Shown here in pieces: positions 1 through 8,202 of a stretch of 64,000 bases of DNA. Location: positions 1 to 64,000 of the forward strand of contig CABJAW010000013.1 in the NCBI GenBank assembly GCA_902363665.1. Reading direction: 5' to 3'. Numbering within the stretch: position 1 is the stretch's first letter; every line of letters starts with the position of its first letter. Position numbers and translations under genes: made by a program. The notes under the pieces were generated by a model that saw only the letters and a program-made list of their open reading frames with translations, was not told where the DNA came from and made no database searches. Source of the stretch: Lachnospiraceae bacterium. Its GTDB lineage: Bacteria; Bacillota; Clostridia; Lachnospirales; Lachnospiraceae.

Positions 1-148
1 AACCGTTTTGAGGCAGATTTGCAATCTGTCTTTTTGTCGTGCTTTCCTTCACGGGTAAATCGTAAACATATCTGTAAAACGGTTTCACTAAGGTTCATCT
101 GTAATTTATTCTGTAAGAATTCGCTCCCTATTAAACGTTAACTAAATG

Positions 149-290
149 ACATTGGTTCAGAGCCAACCTCCAAAATGCTACGCATTTCGTCGGTGTGGCG
201 TATCCGCCAAATAAAATTTCAAAAACAGGCTTAAAAATGCAAGCATTTTCCGCCTGTTTTATGAAATTTTGCTTGGCTCTGAACAGTTAC
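149..290 (-). mobile_element. MITE copy 1 (IS66-like ends), one end decayed
   Basis: Reverse-oriented copy of the 142-bp element found at 4624, 11234 and 35282. The right end (as placed) is the intact terminal repeat ending GAACAGTTAC. The left end has lost the outer bases of the repeat (ACATTG where GTAACT is expected), and no matching 8-bp duplication flanks the copy (ACTAAATG on the left, CATATTTG on the right). The interior appears otherwise identical to copies 3 and 4. It lies 79 bp beyond the rnr stop codon. It has no transposase, so any movement would need an enzyme supplied from elsewhere. Confidence 0.8.
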
Positions 291-314
291 CATATTTGTA
301 AAGCTGACAATAAC

Positions 315-333
315 GCGGACATTCACAATCCGC
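315..333. repeat. Short palindromic intergenic repeat, GCGGAT family
   Basis: GCGGAC-ATTCACA-ATCCGC. Related palindromes occur at 2573-2591, 26872-26889 and 35443-35461, with weaker relatives near 25114 and 38370. All are in intergenic DNA, mostly just beyond gene ends. No T-run follows, so it is not an ordinary intrinsic terminator. Confidence 0.55.
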
Positions 334-369
334 CTTCCTTTCTTACTGACGAGTGTTAGCGCTTTGCAC

Positions 370-2514
370 TCAGATTTCCGGTTCCTCCGCCAGTTCAAAA
401 TCCACGGTTTTCTGCGCTTTATTTGCATCGATCACCCGCACATGGACCGGATCTCCGAGCCGGAAGACGCGCCCCGTGTCAATTCCGTACATTTCATACG
501 TTTCTTCTTTGTAATAATAACGGTCATCGTACATTTTGCTTACATGGATCAACCCCTCCACCGTGTTCGGAAGTTCCGCATAGATGCCGTAGGATGTAAT
601 GCCAGAGACAACTGCATCAAACGCCTCACCAATGTGACGCTCCATATACTCAGCCTTCTTCATTTTTACCGTTTCACGCTCCGCCTCATCCGCACGGCGT
701 TCCGTTTGGCTGCAATGTTCCGCGACCGACGGCAGAAGCTCCGCATAATGCGTGATCCGCTCTTCTTTCATCCGCCCCCGCAGCACTTCCTTCATAATGC
801 GGTGGATCTGCAGATCCGGATAACGGCGGATCGGAGAAGTAAAATGACAGTAATATTTCGCTGCAAGTCCAAAATGACCGCTGCACTCCGGTGTGTACTG
901 TGCCTGCTTCATTGAGCGCAGCACGAGCCGGCTGACCATCCGCTCCTCCGGCGTATCCGCAATTTTCTCAAGCAGCTTCTGGATCTCCTTCGGATGTACT
1001 TCATCCGAAACACCTTTCAGCCCGTACCCAAAGCCGGCAGTAAATGCGGACAGCTGCCGGATGCGGTCCGGCTCTGGCGTATCATGAGTCCGGTAAAGGA
1101 ACGGAACCTGCTGCCAGTAAAAATCCTCCGCCACCGTCTCATTCGCCGCCAGCATAAAATCTTCGATCATTTTTGTGGCAACATTACGGTCATAAGCACG
1201 GATCTCGACCGGAATCCCCTTTTCGTCAAGAATAATCTTCGCCTCCGGGAAATCGAAGTCGATGGCTCCGCGTTTTCTCCTCTTTTCCCGCAAAACTCCG
1301 GAAAGCACTGCCATCTGTTCAAACATCGGCACAAGCTCCGCACACGTTTCACACAGCTTCCCGTCATGATCCTCCAGGATCTTTTTCACTTCCGTGTACG
1401 ACATTCTCCGGTCAACGCGAATCACAGATTCCACGATTTCATGGGAAAGAACGGTTCCTTTTTCGTCAATCTCCATGAGCACACTCATTGCCAGCCGGTC
1501 TTCTCCCGCATTTAACGAACAAATGCCGTTTGAGAGCCGCATGGGCAGCATCGGGATCACGCGGTCTGCAAGATACACGCTCGTTCCGCGCGTGAATGCC
1601 TCCCGGTCCAGTGCACTTTTCTCCTGTACATAATTTGCCACATCTGCGATATGCACGCCCAGATGATAATGTGTTCCGTCAAACGTAAGGGAAACGGCAT
1701 CGTCCAGATCTTTTGCATCCTCCCCGTCAATCGTCACCATCTGTATGCCGCGCAGATCCGTTCTGCCTTCCAGGTCACTCTCCTGCACCTTATCCGGAAC
1801 GCGCTCCACCTGGCGCATTACCTTTTCCGGGAATTCATTCGGGAGATCGTACGCATATACGACCGACAAGATATCGGTGCCCGGATCCTGGATGTGGCCG
1901 ATGATCTCCGTCACCTTTCCCTCCGGCTTATGATCTTTATCCCCATAGGAAAGAATCTCCACCTTCACTTTATGGCCGCTCACTGCGCCTTTACTGCGTT
2001 CTTCTGCCACAAAAACATCGGTCGTGATGCGCTGATTATCCGGAATCACAAAGCCATAACCGCCGCGTCCCTTCTGATACGTACCGATCAGCTCACGGAT
2101 GCCATGCTCCAGAATCTGCACAACCGCACCTTCCTGCCTTTTTCCCAAAGACGGCGGAAGCAGCAGTACCCGCACCGTATCTTCATGCAGCGCACCGCCA
2201 ATATGTTCTTCCGCGATAAAAATATCCTCCTCGCGTTCCTCCACCTCCACAAATCCAAATCCACGCGGATGCGCGATAAAACGCCCGACAACATATTTCG
2301 CAGTAGATTTGCGATATTTTCCTTTTACAGATACCTCCGCCTTTCCCTCCAGGATCAATGCATCCAGCACATCCTTCAACTCCTGGCGGTTTTCTTTCGG
2401 TATCTGAAGCAGCATTGCCATCTCTTTTAGCTTCATCGGCACATACTGTTTGTCACATAACATATCATGAATCACCTTTTTCCGGCGTTCAAACTGTTCT
2501 TCTGTCTGTTTCAT
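370..2514 (-). CDS. rnr: Ribonuclease R
   Basis: Processive 3'-5' exoribonuclease of the RNase II/RNB family; it degrades structured RNA and, with tmRNA/SmpB, takes part in quality control of stalled ribosomes. The 714 residues show an N-terminal helical region (about 1-65), two cold-shock OB folds (about 70-215), the RNB catalytic domain from about residue 250 and a C-terminal S1 domain (about 628-708). The metal-binding acidic cluster DGEDAKDLDDAV is at 263-274. Length is normal for the family. The start is preceded by a purine-rich AGAGAGAAAG stretch. It follows secG on the same strand after an intergenic repeat and a probable terminator, so it may have its own promoter. The secG-rnr order is common in clostridia. 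Confidence 0.97.
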   Translation of the reverse strand: MKQTEEQFERRKKVIHDMLCDKQYVPMKLKEMAMLLQIPKENRQELKDVLDALILEGKAEVSVKGKYRKSTAKYVVGRFIAHPRGFGFVEVEEREEDIFIAEEHIGGALHEDTVRVLLLPPSLGKRQEGAVVQILEHGIRELIGTYQKGRGGYGFVIPDNQRITTDVFVAEERSKGAVSGHKVKVEILSYGDKDHKPEGKVTEIIGHIQDPGTDILSVVYAYDLPNEFPEKVMRQVERVPDKVQESDLEGRTDLRGIQMVTIDGEDAKDLDDAVSLTFDGTHYHLGVHIADVANYVQEKSALDREAFTRGTSVYLADRVIPMLPMRLSNGICSLNAGEDRLAMSVLMEIDEKGTVLSHEIVESVIRVDRRMSYTEVKKILEDHDGKLCETCAELVPMFEQMAVLSGVLREKRRKRGAIDFDFPEAKIILDEKGIPVEIRAYDRNVATKMIEDFMLAANETVAEDFYWQQVPFLYRTHDTPEPDRIRQLSAFTAGFGYGLKGVSDEVHPKEIQKLLEKIADTPEERMVSRLVLRSMKQAQYTPECSGHFGLAAKYYCHFTSPIRRYPDLQIHRIMKEVLRGRMKEERITHYAELLPSVAEHCSQTERRADEAERETVKMKKAEYMERHIGEAFDAVVSGITSYGIYAELPNTVEGLIHVSKMYDDRYYYKEETYEMYGIDTGRVFRLGDPVHVRVIDANKAQKTVDFELAEEPEI

Positions 2515-2572
2515 ATCTTTCTCTCTACTTTTCTTTTTCTTCTCTTACAGCCCGACTGATTCTGATATCAAA

Positions 2573-2691
2573 GCGGATGTTCACAATTCGCTCCGCAGCT
2601 TATCAGGAGTGGCTTGTACCACGCCTGATACAAGCAAGTCCCCACCCACTGCTTATTGCTCCGCGCAACCCCGCAGGTGACTTGCTTGACT
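2573..2691. repeat. Compound palindromic intergenic repeat
   Basis: Three palindromic modules in a row between rnr and secG. First GCGGAT-GTTCACA-ATTCGC (2573-2591). Then TATCAGG...CCTGATA around 2601-2630. Then CAAGCAAGTC...GACTTGCTTG around 2631-2691, with the core GCTCCGCGCA between the arms. The core is shared with 26980-26993, but the arms there have a different sequence and are again complementary to each other. The 3' flank (GACTCGGTTAAAAAG) recurs at 11447-11461. Confidence 0.6.
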
Positions 2692-2693
2692 CG

Positions 2694-2731
2694 GTTAAAA
2701 AGAAAAGGACCGGTGCATCTGCATCAGTCCT
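2694..2731 (-). terminator. Probable intrinsic terminator of secG
   Basis: On the minus strand a GGAC...GTCC hairpin with an inner TGCAGATGCA palindrome is followed by TTTTCTTTTT. It lies downstream of the secG stop and upstream of rnr. Confidence 0.6.
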
Positions 2732-2810
2732 CCGCTTCTTTGGAAACACAGGTTCAAACCGGCAGATCAAAAATGCTCTGCCTGCCAGCTTAACAAAGCC
2801 AACCTGTGAT

Positions 2811-3038
2811 TTAGAAATTCAAATTCAGAATAACGGCAAGCACGACAAATAATACGGCCAAAACCGTCGTAAACTGAACCAGCTTTCCTTCCATGGAACG
2901 TGATTTATTCTTGCTCCAGTAAGTATCTCCGATACCACCGATCGCGCCCAGTCCTGCGTCTTTTCCCTGCTGAGCCAGAACAACCACCGTCAATGCAATG
3001 CATACCAGCACAAAAATAATGGTAATAAAAGTTCTCAC
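2811..3038 (-). CDS. secG: Preprotein translocase subunit SecG
   Basis: Small accessory subunit of the SecYEG channel, assisting protein export across the cytoplasmic membrane. The 75-residue protein has two hydrophobic helices (about 3-22 and 54-72) around a short polar loop carrying GKDAGLGAIGG, the usual SecG signature. The start is GTG at 3038, chosen because GGAGGTG lies 9 nt upstream and the protein then begins directly with the first helix. The gene sits between eno and rnr on the same strand, with a hairpin terminator downstream. Confidence 0.95.
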   Translation of the reverse strand: MRTFITIIFVLVCIALTVVVLAQQGKDAGLGAIGGIGDTYWSKNKSRSMEGKLVQFTTVLAVLFVVLAVILNLNF

Positions 3039-3135
3039 GGTACACTACACCTCCTACGTCAAACATGTTCAGTGTATCACAGGCCATTTAATATTTCAAC
3101 TGTTTTTTCTATGAATTAAATACTGAATTAAATAC

Positions 3136-4440
3136 TTATCTGCGGTAAAACGGAGATTCATACACAGCTCCATATCCGATCGCATCCTCGATCCGCAACA
3201 GCTGATTGTACTTTGCCACGCGTTCGGTACGACACGGCGCTCCGGTTTTGATCTGACCGGCTCCAACTGCCACCGCGATATCCGCAATCGCCGTATCCTC
3301 TGTCTCGCCCGATCGGTGGGAAACGATACAACGATAACCATTCTGTCCTGCCAGATCCATCGTATCAAACGCTTCTGTCAGAGTCCCGATCTGATTTACT
3401 TTGACCAGTACCGCATTTGCAGCACCGCGTACAATTCCTTCTGAAAGCCGCTCCTTGTTTGTCACAAACAGATCGTCACCGACCAGCTGCACACGTGCTC
3501 CGAGCCGGTCTGTCAGTTCTTTCCAGCCCTCCCAGTCATTTTCATCCAGCCCGTCCTCAATCGACCGGATTGGGAAACGGCTGCAGAGCTGCTCCAGGTA
3601 AGTAATCATCTGTCCGGTATCTCTGCTTACTTCCTGCCCTCTCAGACGGCTCTCTCCCGGAAAATAATAACGCCTGCTTTCTTTCTGATACAGCTCGCTG
3701 GCTGCTACGTCAAGCGCAAGCACAACATCCTTCTCCAGCTCATATCCCGCACGCTGCACTGCCTCACAGATTAAGGAAAGCACCGCATCAGCATCCGGAA
3801 GATCCGGCGCAAACCCGCCTTCGTCCCCGACTCCTGTCGCAAGCCCCCGTTCTTTCAGCGATGTCTTTAAAACATGATAAATTTCCGTCCCCATCCGCAG
3901 TCCATCCGCATATCCTGCCGCTCCGACCGGCATAATCATAAACTCCTGCAGATCTACTGTATTATCGGCATGACAGCCCCCATTTAAAATATTCATCATC
4001 GGTACCGGAAGGCGGTTTGCACAGGCACCACCAAGATAACGAAACAATGGCAGTTCCAGAGAATTCGCTGCTGCTGCCGCCGTTGCCATCGACACGCCAA
4101 GCATCCCGTTTGCACCAAGTTTTTCTTTCGTGCGCGTTCCATCCTCCCTGCACAAAATCCGATCGATTGTCCGCTGCGCATATACGTTTTCCCCGATCAC
4201 CGCATCCGCAAGCTGTGTATTGACATAATGGCACGCCTGCGTGACGCCAAGCCCCCCATAACGGGCTTCCCTGTCCCGCAGTTCCGCCGCCTCATGTTCC
4301 CCTGTCGAAGCACCGGACGGAACCGCCGCTCTCCCGACGCTGCCATCCTCCGTCATAAGTTCCACTTCCACTGTCGGGTTTCCTCTTGAATCCAGGATCT
4401 CCCGCGCAAACACATCCGTAATTGCCATATAGCTGCACAT
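3136..4440 (-). CDS. eno: Enolase (phosphopyruvate hydratase)
   Basis: Interconverts 2-phosphoglycerate and phosphoenolpyruvate in glycolysis; cytosolic and Mg2+-dependent. The 434 residues cover the whole family: N-terminal [15 protein letters not shown], Mg2+/substrate ligands in ALDVAASE and IEDGLDEND, the catalytic lysine region GDDLFVTN, and the [10 protein letters not shown] loop. The ribosome binding site AGGAGG lies six bases before the ATG at 4440, so the protein probably starts MCSYMAITD, four residues longer than the internal Met would give. Its leader carries a perfect 11-bp inverted repeat (4479-4513), and a MITE lies 183 bp upstream of the start codon. Two other glycolytic groups of the window (gpmI; gap-pgk-tpiA) are separate from it. 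Confidence 0.97.
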   Translation of the reverse strand: MCSYMAITDVFAREILDSRGNPTVEVELMTEDGSVGRAAVPSGASTGEHEAAELRDREARYGGLGVTQACHYVNTQLADAVIGENVYAQRTIDRILCREDGTRTKEKLGANGMLGVSMATAAAAANSLELPLFRYLGGACANRLPVPMMNILNGGCHADNTVDLQEFMIMPVGAAGYADGLRMGTEIYHVLKTSLKERGLATGVGDEGGFAPDLPDADAVLSLICEAVQRAGYELEKDVVLALDVAASELYQKESRRYYFPGESRLRGQEVSRDTGQMITYLEQLCSRFPIRSIEDGLDENDWEGWKELTDRLGARVQLVGDDLFVTNKERLSEGIVRGAANAVLVKVNQIGTLTEAFDTMDLAGQNGYRCIVSHRSGETEDTAIADIAVAVGAGQIKTGAPCRTERVAKYNQLLRIEDAIGYGAVYESPFYRR

Positions 4441-4478
4441 AAAAAACCTCCTGCATCATATCTCATCTTTCATTCCGT

Positions 4479-4513
4479 AAATAGTGATAAGTCCAGGTAT
4501 ACTATCACTATTT
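4479..4513 (-). promoter_or_regulatory. Perfect 11-bp inverted repeat upstream of eno
   Basis: AAATAGTGATA (4479-4489) and its exact complement TATCACTATTT (4503-4513) are separated by 13 nt, 39-73 bases upstream of the eno start codon. It could be an operator for a dimeric regulator or an mRNA hairpin. No T-run follows, so it is not a terminator. No known regulator can be assigned from the sequence. Confidence 0.5.
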
Positions 4514-4623
4514 CGCAATGATCCATCAGTTCTCTATGAACAGTATGTCCTGCGAAAGTTTTTTCACTCTGCTTGTGTTTAAATTCCTGATTTTCACAAT
4601 ATGGCCTAAAACGAATGATTTCA

Positions 4624-4765
4624 GTAACTGTTCAGAGCCAGGCAAAATTTCATAAAACAGGCGGAAAATGCTTGCATTTTTAAGCCTGTTTTTGAAATTT
4701 TATTTGGCGGATACGCCACACCGACGAAATGCGTAGCATTTTGGAGGTTGGCTCTGAACAGTTAC
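4624..4765 (+). mobile_element. MITE copy 2 (IS66-like ends) with perfect 8-bp target duplication
   Basis: 142-bp element bounded by GTAACTGTTCAGAGCC and its inverted repeat. It is flanked on both sides by TGATTTCA (4616-4623 and 4766-4773), a perfect 8-bp target site duplication. The interior holds three nested palindromes: CAGGC..GCCTG with an inner AAAATGC-TT-GCATTTT, GGCG-GATA-CGCC, and ATGC-GTA-GCAT. GTAA termini and 8-bp duplications are features described for the IS66 family. There is no coding capacity. It lies between the htrA-type gene and eno. Confidence 0.88.
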
Positions 4766-4802
4766 TGATTTCAACTTTATTGAGTCTCTTGAGTATTCTT
4801 AG

Positions 4803-6302
4803 TCAGAACACCCCGTTCTCCTCATTCGATGAATCCCAGTCCGGAATCATCCGAAACATATTTCCATCCGTTCCGAACTCATCATCCTGTCCGTCTGACG
4901 GTGCTTCCTGCGCATCCGTCTCATCCTGTACATCATTTCCGCCCTCCTGCAGGGTAACTTCTACTTCGCGTATTTCATAGTCACCGCCATTTGCAGTCTG
5001 CACTTCCACCGTCACAGTCTCACCGACCTTGTAATAGCTCATCTTATCAATCAGATCGGAAGAACTGGATACACTCATTCCATCGAACTTCGTGATGATA
5101 TCGCCTTTCTTAATGCCTGCGGCTTCAGCTGCAGAACCCTCAGCTACTTCATACACGAACGCTCCCTCCGGCATGTTGTAAAGATCTTTTGCATCATCGG
5201 AAACATTGACTACCGTTGCACCCATGTAACCTCTCTCACTGTTGGAGAGCTGATCTCTCGTCTCACGATTGACCAGTTCATTCAGGATCGGGATCGCGGT
5301 GTCGATCGGAATCGCATAGCCGATGCTGTCACTGCCCTCACCGGCCTCTTTTGCCACATTGATACCGATTACTTCTCCCTTTGCATTCAGCAGTGCTCCG
5401 CCGCTGTTGCCGAAGTTAATCGCTGCATCCGTCACAATAACCTCTTTTGAAAAATTGTCGATTGTGATCGGACGGTTCAGCGCACTGATGATACCGCTCG
5501 TTACATTCTGGCCATATCCAAGTGCATTTCCGATTGCAACTGCCGCCTGGCCGACTTTCAGATCATCCGAACTGCCAAGCTTTGCAATCCGCAGCTGGGA
5601 TCTTACTTCTTCCGGAATGTCAGAAAGCTGAACCGCTACAACTACCAGTTCATTTCCCGTATCCATTCCCTTGATCTTTGCCGGTGCAACAAGATCATCG
5701 GTATTCTCCGCATCTACGGAAAAGCAGACATTTAATTCAGTCGAATCCTTTACCACATGGCTGTTGGTCGCGACCAGAAGTTCTTCGTCGTTCTGTGCAA
5801 TGATAATACCGGACGCTGCACCGCTGACTTCATACTCCTGTGTACCATAGTAGTATGTTTCAATCTCCTGCACGGATTTACGGGTAATTGCAACAATCGA
5901 CGGCATAGCGTTTTCTACAACTTCAGAGACATCGGTCGTAACGATCCCACTGCCATCTGATGAGGATGCCTCCCCGATCGGCTCGTACGTTTCTTTTGTC
6001 TCGGTCTCCGTTTCGGTCTCAGTCTCTGTTTCAGTTTCCGTCTCTGTCTCAGAATCTGTCGCTTCCTCTGCAGAAGCATCATCCTTTTTGCCGCCTGCAA
6101 TATTTAAAGTCACGCGCTTCTCTGTCTCGGCTTCCGTCTCTTCCTCCGCCTGCACATTTCCGGCATATACGGATGCTGATACTGCAGACGTGCCTGCGAT
6201 CAGCACGCCTGCCATCATAATCACTCCATATCGTTTCCACGCATTCTGCTTTCTGTTTTTCTTATCGAATTTCTTTTCACGGTTTTCTTTATGGCCTGTC
6301 AT
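4803..6302 (-). CDS. HtrA/DegP-type serine protease with PDZ domain
   Basis: Membrane-anchored protease of the trypsin-like S1C family, probably for quality control of exported proteins. 499 residues: basic cytosolic N-terminus, one transmembrane helix (about 26-48), an acidic low-complexity linker with about nine Glu-Thr dipeptides (85-102), the protease domain (about 125-335) and a PDZ domain (about 355-450) with an acidic C-terminal tail. The catalytic His182 (in SHVVK) and Ser300 (in GNSGGAL) are clear. The position normally held by the catalytic Asp (TDLAV in most homologues) reads NELVVVAV, with Glu218. The start is supported by AAGGGGA upstream. The gene stands alone between eno and gpmI. 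Confidence 0.93.
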   Translation of the reverse strand: MTGHKENREKKFDKKNRKQNAWKRYGVIMMAGVLIAGTSAVSASVYAGNVQAEEETEAETEKRVTLNIAGGKKDDASAEEATDSETETETETETETETETETKETYEPIGEASSSDGSGIVTTDVSEVVENAMPSIVAITRKSVQEIETYYYGTQEYEVSGAASGIIIAQNDEELLVATNSHVVKDSTELNVCFSVDAENTDDLVAPAKIKGMDTGNELVVVAVQLSDIPEEVRSQLRIAKLGSSDDLKVGQAAVAIGNALGYGQNVTSGIISALNRPITIDNFSKEVIVTDAAINFGNSGGALLNAKGEVIGINVAKEAGEGSDSIGYAIPIDTAIPILNELVNRETRDQLSNSERGYMGATVVNVSDDAKDLYNMPEGAFVYEVAEGSAAEAAGIKKGDIITKFDGMSVSSSSDLIDKMSYYKVGETVTVEVQTANGGDYEIREVEVTLQEGGNDVQDETDAQEAPSDGQDDEFGTDGNMFRMIPDWDSSNEENGVF

Positions 6303-6396
6303 GGAAAAATCCCCTTTCCTGTTCTCGTTTGGTTTCTTCCACTATACGCAATCTTTGTGACGGAAATGTGAAAAGAATATAGGAAATCTGTGTTTT

Positions 6397-7938
6397 TTAT
6401 TTTTCAATGAGCAGGGACTCTCCTGTCATCTCAGCCGGCTTCTCCATGCCCATCAGCTCGATAAGCGTCGGAATGATATCAGCCAGACGCCCACCCTCAC
6501 GCAGAGTATATTTCGGATCGCAGTTTACAAGGATAAACGGAACCGGATTCGTCGTATGTGCGGTAAACGGTGCGCCAGTCTCATAATCGATCATCTGCTC
6601 TGCATTTCCGTGGTCTGCGCAGATGAAGAGCTTCGCGCCGGTCTCTTTCACTGCTGCTACTACCTTGCCGACACACTCATCCACAGCTTCAATCGCCTTG
6701 ATAGCTGCCGGGATCACACCGGTATGGCCTACCATATCCGGATTTGCAAAGTTTGTGATGATTACATCGTATTTTCCGGAAGTAATTGCGGCCGTTACTT
6801 TATCGCAAACCTCATAAACGCTCATTTCCGGCTGCAGGTCATAGGTCGCTACCTTCGGAGATTTTACAAGAATACGGTCTTCACCCTCGTTCGGAGCCTC
6901 TACACCGCCGTTGAAGAAGAAGGTAACATGTGCGTATTTCTCCGTCTCAGCGATTCTTGCCTGTGTCATGTGATGCGCTGCCAGATACTCTCCGAATGTG
7001 TTGGTCAGAGAAATCTTTTTAAATGCAACGCTCTTGTTCGGGATCGTCACATCATACTCTGTGAAGCATACGTATACGACATTTCTGCGTGCGCCGCGGT
7101 CAAAGCCGTCAAACTCATCACAGCAGAAGGTACGGGTGATCTCTCTTGCACGGTCCGGACGGAAGTTGAAGAAGATGATCGAATCGCCGTCCTGAACGGT
7201 TGCAACCGGCTTTCCGTCTTTCATTACTACAGTCGGAACTACAAACTCATCTGTTACTTCTTTCGCATAGGACTGTGCAACTGCTTCTACACCGGAAGCT
7301 GCCTGATCACCCTCGCCGTATGCAATGGCACGGTAAGCCTTCTCAACACGATCCCAGCGGTTGTCGCGGTCCATTGCGTAGTAACGTCCCATCACCGTTG
7401 TGATCTCACCAACACCGATCTCCTGCATTTTATCGGAAAGCTGCTGTACATAATCTTTTCCTGATGATGGCGGTGTGTCTCTTCCGTCAAGGAAGCAGTG
7501 TACGTATACCTTCGTCAGACCATAACGCTTCGCCATCTCAAGCAGTGCATAAACGTGTGTAATGTGGCTGTGCACACCGCCGTCGGAGAGCAGGCCGTAC
7601 ATATGAAGTGCTGTATTATTCTCTTTTGCGTTTTCCATCGCACGCTTCAGCTCTGCATTCTCAAAGAAATCTCCGTCCTCGATCTCTTTTGTGATTCTGG
7701 TCAGGTCCTGATATACAATGCGGCCTGCGCCCATATTCAGATGTCCTACCTCGGAGTTTCCCATCTGTCCGTCCGGAAGACCTACGGCAAGTCCGCTCGC
7801 ATATCCTTTTACAAACGGGTAATCTGCCATCAGTTCATCCATCACCGGAGTTTTTGCAAGCGCAATTGCGTTGCCCTCTGTCCTTTCGTTCAGTCCATAT
7901 CCATCAAGAATCATTAAAACTACTGGAATTTTACTCAT
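6397..7938 (-). CDS. gpmI: 2,3-bisphosphoglycerate-independent phosphoglycerate mutase
   Basis: Interconverts 3- and 2-phosphoglycerate, the step before enolase, using two Mn2+ ions and a phosphoserine intermediate. 513 residues with the alkaline-phosphatase-superfamily metal site at the N-terminus (LMILDGYG), the phosphorylated Ser in [18 protein letters not shown] in the inserted transferase domain, and the C-terminal ligands [12 protein letters not shown] and [10 protein letters not shown]. The start at 7938 (MSKIPVVLM) was chosen over the upstream Met because AGGAGA precedes it at normal spacing. It lies upstream of the htrA-type gene on the same strand, with about 95 bp between and no clear terminator. 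Confidence 0.97.
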   Translation of the reverse strand: MSKIPVVLMILDGYGLNERTEGNAIALAKTPVMDELMADYPFVKGYASGLAVGLPDGQMGNSEVGHLNMGAGRIVYQDLTRITKEIEDGDFFENAELKRAMENAKENNTALHMYGLLSDGGVHSHITHVYALLEMAKRYGLTKVYVHCFLDGRDTPPSSGKDYVQQLSDKMQEIGVGEITTVMGRYYAMDRDNRWDRVEKAYRAIAYGEGDQAASGVEAVAQSYAKEVTDEFVVPTVVMKDGKPVATVQDGDSIIFFNFRPDRAREITRTFCCDEFDGFDRGARRNVVYVCFTEYDVTIPNKSVAFKKISLTNTFGEYLAAHHMTQARIAETEKYAHVTFFFNGGVEAPNEGEDRILVKSPKVATYDLQPEMSVYEVCDKVTAAITSGKYDVIITNFANPDMVGHTGVIPAAIKAIEAVDECVGKVVAAVKETGAKLFICADHGNAEQMIDYETGAPFTAHTTNPVPFILVNCDPKYTLREGGRLADIIPTLIELMGMEKPAEMTGESLLIEK

Positions 7939-8111
7939 CTTTCTTCTCCTTATCTGTTCTGTACTCTGGCTGTGCGCCATTTTTGTTTATCACCCCGGGT
8001 CAGGTAAATGCCTGCATGCGGGTCCCGTCTGGGGTTGAATTTTTCTTTTTGCTGCCGGTTTGTGTTTGAAAAATTATCTGTACAATCCAACAGGATCGTA
8101 AGGAATCCGGA

Positions 8112-8152
8112 CTCGTAAGGGATCCTCCCGTAAACGGGTCCCTCCTTACGAG
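8112..8152. repeat. Palindromic intergenic repeat, TAAGG/CCTTA family
   Basis: CTCGTAAGG...CCTTACGAG encloses an inner CCCGT-AA-ACGGG stem. A close relative with different outer arms is at 26905-26944. It lies beyond the muramidase stop codon, but no T-run follows on either strand, so an intrinsic terminator is unlikely. Confidence 0.6.
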
Positions 8153-8202
8153 GTGTCCCGGCAATGTATTATAGCACGCGCTGTTTTGAAACGCAACGGG
8201 TA

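Larger units (their letters stand above)
1..369. other. Gene-free left edge
   Basis: No convincing coding region is seen here. The stretch holds an inverted repeat (AACCGTTTT at 1-9, AAAACGGTT at 76-84), a possible plus-strand terminator at 13-37 (CAGATT-TGC-AATCTG followed by five T within seven bases), a 142-bp MITE copy (149-290) and a short palindrome of the GCGGAT family (315-333). In clostridia smpB and the tmRNA gene often lie beyond rnr; neither is visible inside the window. Confidence 0.5.

Noticed and set aside
2745..2815. Possible tRNA, because GGTTCAAACC resembles a T-arm and GCTGGCAG a D-arm on the other strand
   Set aside because: The T-loop and D-arm-like pieces are on opposite strands, no acceptor stem or anticodon arm forms, and the segment is the 3' flank of secG with a long ACAGGTT/AACCTGT inverted repeat.
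6556..7464. 302-codon plus-strand frame inside gpmI
   Set aside because: Fully antisense to gpmI, Cys- and His-rich composition typical of shadow translation, no family match.
8112..8152. Intrinsic terminator for the muramidase gene
   Set aside because: Strong hairpin but no U-tract on either strand; a near-identical core occurs at an unrelated site.
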